DNA of 64,000 bases from Candidatus Nitrosotenuis cloacae. GTDB taxonomy: Archaea; Thermoproteota; Nitrososphaeria; Nitrososphaerales; Nitrosopumilaceae. The notes under the pieces are model-generated. The model did no database searches, was not told where the DNA came from, and saw only the letters and a program-made list of their open reading frames with translations. Each line of letters starts with the position of its first letter. Within the stretch, counting starts at the first letter, position 1. The DNA lies in the NCBI RefSeq assembly GCF_000955905.1, contig NZ_CP011097.1, positions 1,390,582 through 1,454,581 on the forward strand, written 5' to 3'. Below are positions 58,042 to 64,000 of the stretch, in pieces. The position numbers and the translations under genes were made by a program.

Positions 58042-58459
58042 GCTTTTGATTTAGGGACTCGATTCGCCCCTTGTACTTTTCTTTGTATATTGCCCTACAT
58101 GTGGTGCAACAAAAGAATCGCTCAAAATTTGCTATCTTTAGCGGGTGAGGCTTGTCAGGAATTGGTCCCTGACACAGATCGCATGACATCTTTAGTATCA
58201 TGGTTTTTGTTAGCTTGGCCTGGCTGGGTTTTGTTTTGATGCTGCCAAGGCGTTTTTCTGCCTTTTCCTCTAATAGTCCGGTATCAATTATTGGCGAGAC
58301 CGATTTTATCAAACCCACATTGACTAGTCTTTCGTATCGAGCTTGGACGGTTGGCGTGCTAATTTTGATTTCGCGAGATATCTGTCTGAATGATTTTCGT
58401 CCATCCTTCATTAATGATTGAATGATTGCAATATCGATATCATCCAGCTGAAATGGCAT
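58031..58459 (-). CDS. Lrp-type HTH regulator with C-terminal TRASH-like metal site
   Basis: 142 residues from ATG 58459. An Lrp/AsnC helix-turn-helix (LDDIDIAIIQSLMKDGRKSFRQISREIKISTPTVQARYERLVNVGLI) is followed, in place of the usual RAM domain, by a Cys-rich segment MSCDLCQGPI...ANFERFFCCTTCRAIYKEKY. This C-x2-C and CC-x2-C pattern resembles a TRASH domain that binds Cu, Ni or Zn. It should act as a metal-responsive transcription factor. Located just downstream of dps. Confidence 0.88.
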   Translation of the reverse strand: MPFQLDDIDIAIIQSLMKDGRKSFRQISREIKISTPTVQARYERLVNVGLIKSVSPIIDTGLLEEKAEKRLGSIKTKPSQAKLTKTMILKMSCDLCQGPIPDKPHPLKIANFERFFCCTTCRAIYKEKYKGRIESLNQKLKP

Positions 58460-58485
58460 TATACAAAAAATGAAAATGTAGGATA

Positions 58486-58962
58486 TTAGCTTTCTATGGT
58501 TGCGCGCAACATCCAAGCAGTCTTTTCATGCTTTTCCATTAGCTGTGTTAGAAAGTCTTCAGTCCCATCATCATCCACATCATCGCATATCTCGATTGCC
58601 TTGCGTAGGCTGCGAATCACTGTTTCATGATCGGCCAAAAGATTTGCAATCATAGCTTTGGCAGATGGATATTTTCCCGGATGCTCCTTTAGTGTTGCTG
58701 CTTTGACAAATTCTGCAAGCGTTGCTGGGGTTTTTCCGCCCAATGCTCGGATTCGCTCCGCTACATCATCAATGTCTTCATCTATTGCAGAATATTGTTC
58801 TTCGAATAGCTTGTGGTATTGTGCAAAGTCTTCTCCGGTTACATTCCAGTGATAGTTTCGAGTCTTTGTGTACAGAATGTACTGGTCTGCTATAACACCA
58901 GACAGAACTGAGATGACTTTGGTGCGTGACTTTGGAGACAGTCCAATGTTTACTTTGTCCAT
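58486..58962 (-). CDS. dps: Dps-family ferritin-like DNA-protection protein
   Basis: 158 residues of the Dps four-helix bundle: RNYHWNVTGEDFAQYHKLFEEQYSAIDEDIDDVAERIRALGG with the intersubunit ferroxidase His/Asp/Glu. It oxidises Fe2+ with H2O2 and stores iron, protecting DNA. The metal-sensing Lrp-TRASH gene follows 27 nt downstream, so the two may share a transcript. Confidence 0.94.
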   Translation of the reverse strand: MDKVNIGLSPKSRTKVISVLSGVIADQYILYTKTRNYHWNVTGEDFAQYHKLFEEQYSAIDEDIDDVAERIRALGGKTPATLAEFVKAATLKEHPGKYPSAKAMIANLLADHETVIRSLRKAIEICDDVDDDGTEDFLTQLMEKHEKTAWMLRATIES

Positions 58963-59172
58963 TGATTATGATTGGCGGTTACAGTATACAATGTTTACTA
59001 GAATTTTCACAGTTAAGATAATTCAATTCGTAAACTAAGAGAAAAGTTAAGTGTCTCAATTAACGAGAATCTCATAAAATGGCTAGATTCTCAGATCAAA
59101 ACAAAATGACTTGCACCAGATCGCACAGAATTGAATTTGCATTAACGTAAATAAAAGAAGAATCTTATGTAG
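58963..59172. other. Intergenic region upstream of dps
   Basis: This 210-nt gap holds the dps promoter. An ACAGTTAAGATAATT (59009-59023), a weak relative of the shared element, lies 46 nt from the dps ATG. A 23-codon frame on the plus strand (59079-59150) has no supporting signature and is not called. Confidence 0.4.
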
Positions 59173-60039
59173 TTACTTCCTGTCTGGATTTATCAAATCA
59201 TGTTCTATCTGAATAGTGCAATGATTGATGCCAAACTTTTCTTTCATAATTTCGTTGATTTTTCGTAAAAGATTGTTGGTTTGTGAAATAAACTCGGATC
59301 GTATCTTTACATGAGCTGACATTGCAAATACATTTGACGTCAGAGTCCAGATGTGTAGATCGTGAACTTCGGAAACCTCTTTTAATCGCTCAATTTCATC
59401 TGAGACGGATTCTATTCTGATCTCCTTTGGAGTTCCTTCCATGAATATATGCACACATTCTTTGCAAAGCATTATTCCAGATCTTATTATCAACATACCA
59501 ATTCCAACGCTTACGATTGGATCAATTATTGGATAATTAGTAATGCTGATGATTATTCCACCAATAATCACACCAACAGATGATAGCATATCGCCAATTA
59601 CATGAGTGTATGAGCCTTTGATGTTAAGATTTGAATGGCTTTCTTTTTTGAGCAGAATCATCATTACTAGATTTGCTGCAAATCCAGCAATAGCAAAGCC
59701 AAGCAATGTGTCTGTTTGTATTGCCTGTGGATCCAGAAATCTTTTGTACGATTCATAGAAAATAAAGCCAGAAACAAGAATCAACGTAATTCCATTTATC
59801 AGCGCAGCTACAATTTCTGCCCGATGAAAACCAAAGGAAAGCTTGACTGAGTGTGGTTTTTTAGCAATTCTAAACGCAATTAATGATATCCCTATAGCAG
59901 AAAAATCAAGCATTACGTGAAATGAATCAGAGATTAATGCAAGACTGTTACTTAGAATTCCACCAATAATCTCTAGCACAAAAATCGATATTGAGATTAC
60001 AAAGACAAGCCAAAGTCTATGCTCTATATGATTATGCAA
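59173..60039 (-). CDS. CDF-family cation efflux protein
   Basis: 288 residues with six TM helices. The metal-binding motifs are SDSFHVMLD (HxxxD, TM2) and GDMLSSVGVIIGG (HxxxD-like DxxxS at TM5). A cytosolic C-terminal domain ends with His-containing segments (HDLHIWTL, NHCTIQIEHDL). Members export Zn2+, Co2+ or Fe2+ against H+. Start overlaps the upstream PEFP protein stop by 8 nt. Confidence 0.93.
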   Translation of the reverse strand: MHNHIEHRLWLVFVISISIFVLEIIGGILSNSLALISDSFHVMLDFSAIGISLIAFRIAKKPHSVKLSFGFHRAEIVAALINGITLILVSGFIFYESYKRFLDPQAIQTDTLLGFAIAGFAANLVMMILLKKESHSNLNIKGSYTHVIGDMLSSVGVIIGGIIISITNYPIIDPIVSVGIGMLIIRSGIMLCKECVHIFMEGTPKEIRIESVSDEIERLKEVSEVHDLHIWTLTSNVFAMSAHVKIRSEFISQTNNLLRKINEIMKEKFGINHCTIQIEHDLINPDRK

Positions 60040-60541
60040 TCCGTCTGCCTCTCACAAAAGAAAGGACAGGAATCAGAGAAAAAACTGCAGCAAATATTAT
60101 CATAGATGCTGGAAATTCAGGAGTAACCGAGATCGGAATTTCCACGTATTCAGAGCTTTTGTCGATGTTTTCTATTCGTAGTGTGGTTTGGCCTACGTTT
60201 GACTCTGAAAATCTAAAATTAACAAAGCTTCCTCCAGCCTGTGCAATACCTGACTGTCGAAATTTCTCATTAAAGATTTGTTTTCCATCTTTTGTTAATT
60301 CCATCATAAATGTGACGTGTTCTATTACCGCATCTGTTTTTCCATCGGTCAGCTTTACTGTAAGATAGCTTTCATTGTTTGTAGGATCAAAAACCGATGG
60401 CTGCACGCCCACAAACAATGTTGCGTTTCTATTTCCTATTGATACCGGTAAGTTCTCTCCACCTATTCCGTGACCAAATGCAGAATTTGCCAGTAAGGGA
60501 AGAAAAACTAACACTAATACTACAACCAGTATTATTTTCAA
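60032..60541 (-). CDS. Secreted protein with PEFP C-terminal tail
   Basis: 169 residues from TTG 60541, chosen because it starts the signal peptide (LKIILVVVLVLVFLPLLANSAFG) 5 nt after the regulator stop. The C-terminus is VTPEFPASMIIFAAVFSLIPVLSFVRGRRIA, the tripartite archaeosortase tail. The mature part has β-rich segments and a His (FGHGIGGENLPVS). It is in the operon with the CDF exporter, so it could be a metal-related surface protein. Confidence 0.78.
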   Translation of the reverse strand: MKIILVVVLVLVFLPLLANSAFGHGIGGENLPVSIGNRNATLFVGVQPSVFDPTNNESYLTVKLTDGKTDAVIEHVTFMMELTKDGKQIFNEKFRQSGIAQAGGSFVNFRFSESNVGQTTLRIENIDKSSEYVEIPISVTPEFPASMIIFAAVFSLIPVLSFVRGRRIA

Positions 60542-60545
60542 TTTA

Positions 60546-61061
60546 TTAAAAATATGAAAATGAATCTGCGAATCTGTCCTTGACTGTGTCAAACGTATTC
60601 ATCTTTATCTGCTCCAATGCCTTAACTGCGGATTCTCTATCAACAATACAGTATTTTTTTACCACACCTAGTTCAACTATCACAAGGTTGGCCTTGAGAA
60701 GATTTGATAGGGCAATGGACAAAGTAGATGGGCTTTTTTTGATGTGCTCTAGTATTTCTGCAAATGTTGCATCACCATCCAAAAGAAAGAAGAGAATTTT
60801 CTTGCTTGTCTCTTTTCGTAAATGGATAAAAAGAAAATCTTTTGACTCATCAAACGTGGATGCAAAATACCAGTCTTGATTTTTTATCTTCTTTGACCTA
60901 ATGAGTCCCATCTTTTCCATCATCATTAGATAATGGCTTACAACTCCATTTTTGAGTCCAGAATCGTTCATTAGATCTGTAAATCTAGATGCTGGTTTTT
61001 TTTCCAGTATTGTAAGAAGTTGGTTTGCCCTCGGATTGTACTTGTAGTTTGGATATCTCAT
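60546..61061 (-). CDS. Double winged-helix transcriptional regulator
   Basis: 171 residues with two ArsR/GntR-like winged helices: ANQLLTILEKKPASRFTDLMNDSGLKNGVVSHYLMMMEKMGLI (about 13-55) and TSKKILFFLLDGDATFAEILEHIKKSPSTLSIALSNLLKANLV (about 85-127). No Cys metal site is apparent. It lies between a membrane protein and the CDF/PEFP genes and is the natural candidate regulator of this metal-efflux operon. Confidence 0.82.
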   Translation of the reverse strand: MRYPNYKYNPRANQLLTILEKKPASRFTDLMNDSGLKNGVVSHYLMMMEKMGLIRSKKIKNQDWYFASTFDESKDFLFIHLRKETSKKILFFLLDGDATFAEILEHIKKSPSTLSIALSNLLKANLVIVELGVVKKYCIVDRESAVKALEQIKMNTFDTVKDRFADSFSYF

Positions 61062-61064
61062 GGT

Positions 61065-61484
61065 TTAATCCGACCTGAATATTCCAATGACAAAAAACAT
61101 CAACATCAGTAGTATTAGTGTATGGGATATCAGACCATCGAGGCCGACGCTAGACGGTATAAATGGAAAAATTAGATTCAGAAAGGAAAATGTCTCTGCG
61201 GCAGTCACTGCATAAAATGCACACATCATCAAAAACAGTCTTGTTGTCTTGAAGGATTTGTAGGTAAACAGGCCAACTACCGAAAGAAATGTTCCAAGCG
61301 ATATGCTTATGATGTGAATTGCGGCGTGAAGTCCATGGCCTAATAGAATGTGAGGAATTGCAAAGGGTAGGGTTGCACCACAAATACTGATTGACAGGAT
61401 CACAAGCAGCTTTGATTTGGAGCGAGTTGTGGAGAACGTCCTTTGCAATTTGTGATCTTTGGCCTTTTTCACATAATTAAACAA
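61065..61484 (-). CDS. Polytopic membrane protein
   Basis: 139 residues from TTG 61484 (GTG 61472 is an alternative). Four TM helices are interrupted by ILLGHGLHAAIHIISISLG, a His-rich helix that could bind metal or heme. First gene of the regulator/PEFP/CDF operon. Function unknown. Confidence 0.68.
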   Translation of the reverse strand: MFNYVKKAKDHKLQRTFSTTRSKSKLLVILSISICGATLPFAIPHILLGHGLHAAIHIISISLGTFLSVVGLFTYKSFKTTRLFLMMCAFYAVTAAETFSFLNLIFPFIPSSVGLDGLISHTLILLMLMFFVIGIFRSD

Positions 61485-61614
61485 GTTGGTAAAATTGTAA
61501 AACTAATAAAAATTACAATTAGGGTGAGCCAGCCATATATCAGACAAGTCTTTTGGGTAATTTTGGTAGCGCCTGCGTTGATCATAGACATAATTTAGAC
61601 GGCAAAAAGAAGCA

Positions 61615-61827
61615 CTAGATTAGGTTCTCTAATTTTGACCTAAGTTTTTGTTTGTAAAGCGAGTTTCGCGGTACCTTTCTAAGCTTTTTACCACAACATG
61701 GACAATACGTTCCATCCCAGTTTACAAACAGTTCACATACTTGGCATCTTTTTTGCCCCGCCGCATACCTGCCAATACCTTTTGGTTTTATAGCTCGATA
61801 ACTCTTGCAAATCTCTTTGCAGCTCAT
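61615..61827 (-). CDS. Zinc-ribbon protein, paralogue of 28520 and 50132
   Basis: 70 residues: CKEIC, KRCQVCELFVNWDGTYCPCCGKKLRKVPRN. It shares the domain and the GxGRYAxGQ(K/R)RCQ(I/V)CE signature with the 28520 copy. The basic Lys/Arg-rich tail is short. It follows the membrane protein at 61833 by 5 nt. Confidence 0.8.
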   Translation of the reverse strand: MSCKEICKSYRAIKPKGIGRYAAGQKRCQVCELFVNWDGTYCPCCGKKLRKVPRNSLYKQKLRSKLENLI

Positions 61828-61832
61828 TTTGT

Positions 61833-62114
61833 CTATTTCACAATCTCTGCTGTCGACAATGCTTTTTGATATGTGACTTTTGCTTTAGTTCCGATCTCTA
61901 GATCACAGTTTTCAATTTTTTTCGAAGACATTATAGAATCGCTTGTCTCTATGACGCACGAATTGTCTATTTTCCCATTAATTGTGACTTCTTCTGTTAT
62001 CTGTTCTCGTACTAGTGGGGCATCTTTGAACATGGAAAATGCAATAAATGCAATTACTGCTGCTCCTGCAATGACAAATAGAACTGCCAGATTTCTTTTT
62101 CCTTCAAAAGACAA
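61833..62114 (-). CDS. Membrane-anchored hypothetical protein
   Basis: 93 residues: one TM helix (about 8-28) and a β-rich extracytoplasmic part with two Cys (NSCVIETSD...IENCDLEIG). A TTTTACCAGTTA motif lies 41 nt upstream of its ATG, related to the bipartite element further right. Function unknown. Confidence 0.7.
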   Translation of the reverse strand: MSFEGKRNLAVLFVIAGAAVIAFIAFSMFKDAPLVREQITEEVTINGKIDNSCVIETSDSIMSSKKIENCDLEIGTKAKVTYQKALSTAEIVK

Positions 62115-62154
62115 TATTGAACAGCAAGACGAACTGTTATTATGTCTTATAGAT

Positions 62155-62166
62155 AACTGGTAAAAT
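62155..62166 (-). promoter_or_regulatory. Single TTTTACCAGTT half-element
   Basis: AACTGGTAAAAT is the single-copy relative of the bipartite CTGGTA/TACCAG element. It is 41 nt from the 62114 ATG. The rest of 62115-62351 is AT-rich and codes for nothing visible. Confidence 0.35.
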
Positions 62167-62351
62167 CATAAAACAATAGATAACTAAATTACAGAAATAT
62201 TTTGAATGTATTTTGAATTACTGTGGGACCAGCGTATGAGGTCAGGATTGTAAATTGTAAGTTCTGTAGCATGAATTGTTGAAAGAGTGTAATGGAATGT
62301 ATTCGCAATCAGAATAAAAAAATGGAAAAGAACATAGACATGAAAAAAGGT

Positions 62352-62852
62352 CTAATGCCCTGATTCTTCTTCCATAGGCATTATTTCATTTATGCCAATG
62401 GTGACTGTCGAAGTTGGCGGAAATCTAACTGGTTTATCAGTTGGATTTGACAGTGCGACATCAGTTACAATCATCTCATCAGAATTCAAGTCGACATGAT
62501 ACAGGCAGGATAATCCCGGCTTTGAGAGCTCTTTTATGTACTCCATTTCTGCTGCCTTGAGGTCTGGAGCCTTGCCTATCAATACCTCAAGCGGGGTTTT
62601 TGCATTTTTGTCACAGGGGAGCTTTGCCGCCACATGACCGTTCATGATCATGTATGGGGTAGTATCATAGAAGTGAATGTATTCTTTTGCCGGAATTGAT
62701 TTTCCTCCAAGAATTTCTGTGACCGTGTCTCTTACTATGAAAGTGTCTGCTGTATGTTCTTCGTCACTTTGTGCATTGGCAGATGTCATGATAATACCTC
62801 CAGCAAATACTGCTGAGATTGCCATTATCATTAACTGATTTTTTGTTTTCAT
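62352..62852 (-). CDS. Secreted hypothetical protein (operator group)
   Basis: 166 residues: signal peptide (1-27), then a β-rich domain with two Cys (KLPCDKNAKT, GLSCLYHVDL) and acidic ends. Shares the bipartite upstream element at 62885-62925 with the gene at 63032, so the two are probably co-regulated. No domain recognised. Confidence 0.72.
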   Translation of the reverse strand: MKTKNQLMIMAISAVFAGGIIMTSANAQSDEEHTADTFIVRDTVTEILGGKSIPAKEYIHFYDTTPYMIMNGHVAAKLPCDKNAKTPLEVLIGKAPDLKAAEMEYIKELSKPGLSCLYHVDLNSDEMIVTDVALSNPTDKPVRFPPTSTVTIGINEIMPMEEESGH

Positions 62853-62884
62853 TATAAACAGAAATGATTTTTTTTAATTAACAT

Positions 62885-62925
62885 TTTTGGTAGAAAAATC
62901 AAACGATTTTGATCATTTTACCAGT
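62885..62925. promoter_or_regulatory. Bipartite GGTA...TACC element, 62352 promoter
   Basis: GGTA at 62889-62892 and TACC at 62919-62922 (start-to-start spacing 30 bp) are embedded in TTTTGGTAGAAAA and ATTTTACCAGT. The near site is 36 nt before the 62852 ATG. Confidence 0.5.
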
Positions 62926-63031
62926 TTTTAAAATTAGTTGTCATAATGAATTTTTTGATCATCGCAACAAAAAACTAATCTTATGAGTTGACAGTGTTTT
63001 ACAAAATCATTTCTCACGTATTGTATTCAAA

Positions 63032-63559
63032 TCATCTTACACTTGAGACTATTTTTTCGGGATGGAATGTTATTTCGTATTCTTTTTTATCGATTTCACC
63101 ATAGAGATGCACTATTGGGTACCCTTCCTTTTGTGGATAATATTCTCCATAGTATGTGCCTGGTTTTTTCTTATCTTCCGCGAGGTTTAGAAATGTTTTC
63201 TGTCCGTTTAATGTGATGTCTACTTCTAGTGTGTCTGCTAGTCCTGTAACCCCTATGGGTTTTATTTTTGCGTTCATGCTTTGAGTCGATTTTTTATATT
63301 TTTTAGTACCCTGTTTTGTCGCATCGGCATCAAGAGTAGATTTTTTAACATTGCCTTCTTTTGTCATTTTTTTATCAGTACCAGATGCCTTTGACACCAT
63401 AACCACTACATTGTTTGATTTTCCTGCAATAGGTGGCTCTTTGTCCCATCCTACTTCGAATTTGTAATTATCAATTACTTGGCTTTTATGCGCATATGCA
63501 TTACCTAACAAGCCTACAGACAAAACTACTGCCACCAATATTCCCAGTTTCTTATTCAT
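63032..63559 (-). CDS. Secreted hypothetical protein (operator group)
   Basis: 175 residues: signal peptide (1-23), HKSQVIDNYKFEVGWDKEPPIAGKSN (an N-terminal β-domain seen in other thaumarchaeal exported proteins), a Lys/Thr-rich insert, and a C-terminal domain with GTYYGEYYPQKEGYPIVHLYGEI. The Lys/Ser insert resembles the linkers in the proteins at 21666 and 50461. Sits behind the second bipartite element. Confidence 0.75.
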   Translation of the reverse strand: MNKKLGILVAVVLSVGLLGNAYAHKSQVIDNYKFEVGWDKEPPIAGKSNNVVVMVSKASGTDKKMTKEGNVKKSTLDADATKQGTKKYKKSTQSMNAKIKPIGVTGLADTLEVDITLNGQKTFLNLAEDKKKPGTYYGEYYPQKEGYPIVHLYGEIDKKEYEITFHPEKIVSSVR

Positions 63560-63590
63560 GAAGAAAGATTCTCAAGTTTTGTTAAAATAT

Positions 63591-63632
63591 TTCTGGTAGA
63601 TATGCCAAACTACTTTATCGATCTTACCAGTT
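63591..63632. promoter_or_regulatory. Bipartite GGTA...TACC element, 63032 promoter
   Basis: GGTA at 63595-63598 and TACC at 63625-63628, again 30 bp start-to-start, embedded in TTCTGGTAGA and TTACCAGTTAAAAT. The near site is 35 nt before the 63559 ATG, the same geometry as at 62852. Confidence 0.5.
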
Positions 63633-63702
63633 AAAATCAAGTGCACATTTAAACTGGATTAATCATTAATTCTTTTCTTTGTAGAAAAGAATCCCCTACA
63701 TT

Positions 63703-63888
63703 CTAAGCTACTGCATGTCCGGTCATTGTCTGAAATATTTCAACTTGCCAGAAACAATCGCTATGCACTTGTTCAAGTGTTCGCGTTCCACACTTGACAC
63801 AAATGTTTTGAATTGTTCCTCTGCATTGTGCACAGATTGCACATCTTACAAATGATCCGCCGCAATTTCTGCATGATTCGTCTGGCAT
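63703..63888 (-). CDS. Small zinc-ribbon-like Cys-rich protein
   Basis: 61 residues with three C-x2-C pairs plus isolated Cys and His (SCRNCGGSFVRCAICAQCRGTIQNICVKCGTRT). A zinc-ribbon or rubredoxin-like pair of sites is likely. ATG 63888 follows a TATA-like TATAATATACT about 25 nt upstream. The function is unknown; the family differs from the 28520/50132/61615 trio. Confidence 0.7.
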   Translation of the reverse strand: MPDESCRNCGGSFVRCAICAQCRGTIQNICVKCGTRTLEQVHSDCFWQVEIFQTMTGHAVA

Positions 63889-64000
63889 GAAGCAATAGAT
63901 GTTACCAAAGTATATTATAATTGAGAGACAATTATCTAACTATTTCAAAAAAATATTCATAGCATAGTCATTAAAAAAATCAGGTATTTAGCTAACTGTA

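Noticed and set aside
59079-59150. 23-codon frame upstream of dps
   Set aside because: No motif, neighbour coupling or promoter geometry supports it.
1-64000. CRISPR array, rRNA, tRNA or prophage
   Set aside because: No regular repeat-spacer pattern, no rRNA-like conserved stretches, and no tRNA T-loop/anticodon arrangement were seen in intergenic gaps.

Overview
This 64 kb window comes from the chromosome of an AT-rich thaumarchaeon (Nitrososphaerota, most likely Nitrosopumilales). The evidence is a set of archaeal information-processing genes (thermosome, TFE, NAC, S19e, RNase P subunit 4, aTrm56, PDCD5-like protein), the archaeal riboflavin route with GTP cyclohydrolase III, PEFP-type C-terminal sorting tails, and leaderless promoters with a TATA box about 26 nt before many start codons. 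I see no tRNA or rRNA gene, no CRISPR array and no intact mobile element. Genes are densely packed, with many ATGA overlaps.

Layout. 1-19 kb: a stress and signalling region with six UspA proteins, five CBS-domain proteins (one with an HPF-like tail), two phosphoribosyltransferases, a cupredoxin, a VIT-type metal transporter, a Met-rich membrane protein divergent from the thermosome, an ATP-cone/nuclease fusion and a malate-dehydrogenase-like enzyme. A recurring 15-nt element (consensus TCAGNNCTGATAATT, with a TCAG/CTGA palindromic core) sits 38-46 nt before many start codons here and suggests one regulon. 19-26 kb: amino-acid and NRAMP-related transporters, a DsbA-like thiol oxidoreductase, a RelE-like protein, a large secreted repeat protein and an autoregulated ArsR-like gene. 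26-37 kb: UbiD decarboxylase, a zinc-ribbon family member, a RuvC-fold protein, NAC, a PUA protein, a CHASE histidine kinase, an AbrB-PhoU regulator, HflX, aTrm56 and TFE. A roughly 98-nt structured RNA candidate lies just before tfe. 37-42 kb: a six-gene riboflavin operon containing an unassigned amidohydrolase. 42-51 kb: small regulators, proline dehydrogenase, and a light-response module made of a CarH-like B12 photosensor with a new N-terminus followed directly by photolyase. 51-58 kb: methyltransferase, CitE-like lyase, Zn-alcohol dehydrogenase, a PDCD5/S19e/Rpp21 operon and TsaC. 58-64 kb: metal and envelope genes (Lrp-TRASH regulator, Dps, CDF efflux, secreted proteins). Two of the secreted-protein genes share a bipartite CTGGTA/TACCAG element with identical 30-bp spacing.

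Six small genes (37-59 codons) outside the usual length cut-off are annotated: a C2H2 finger, two zinc-ribbon-like proteins, a Cys-rich protein, a membrane peptide and a charged peptide. Functions were assigned from motifs read by eye. No database search was run.
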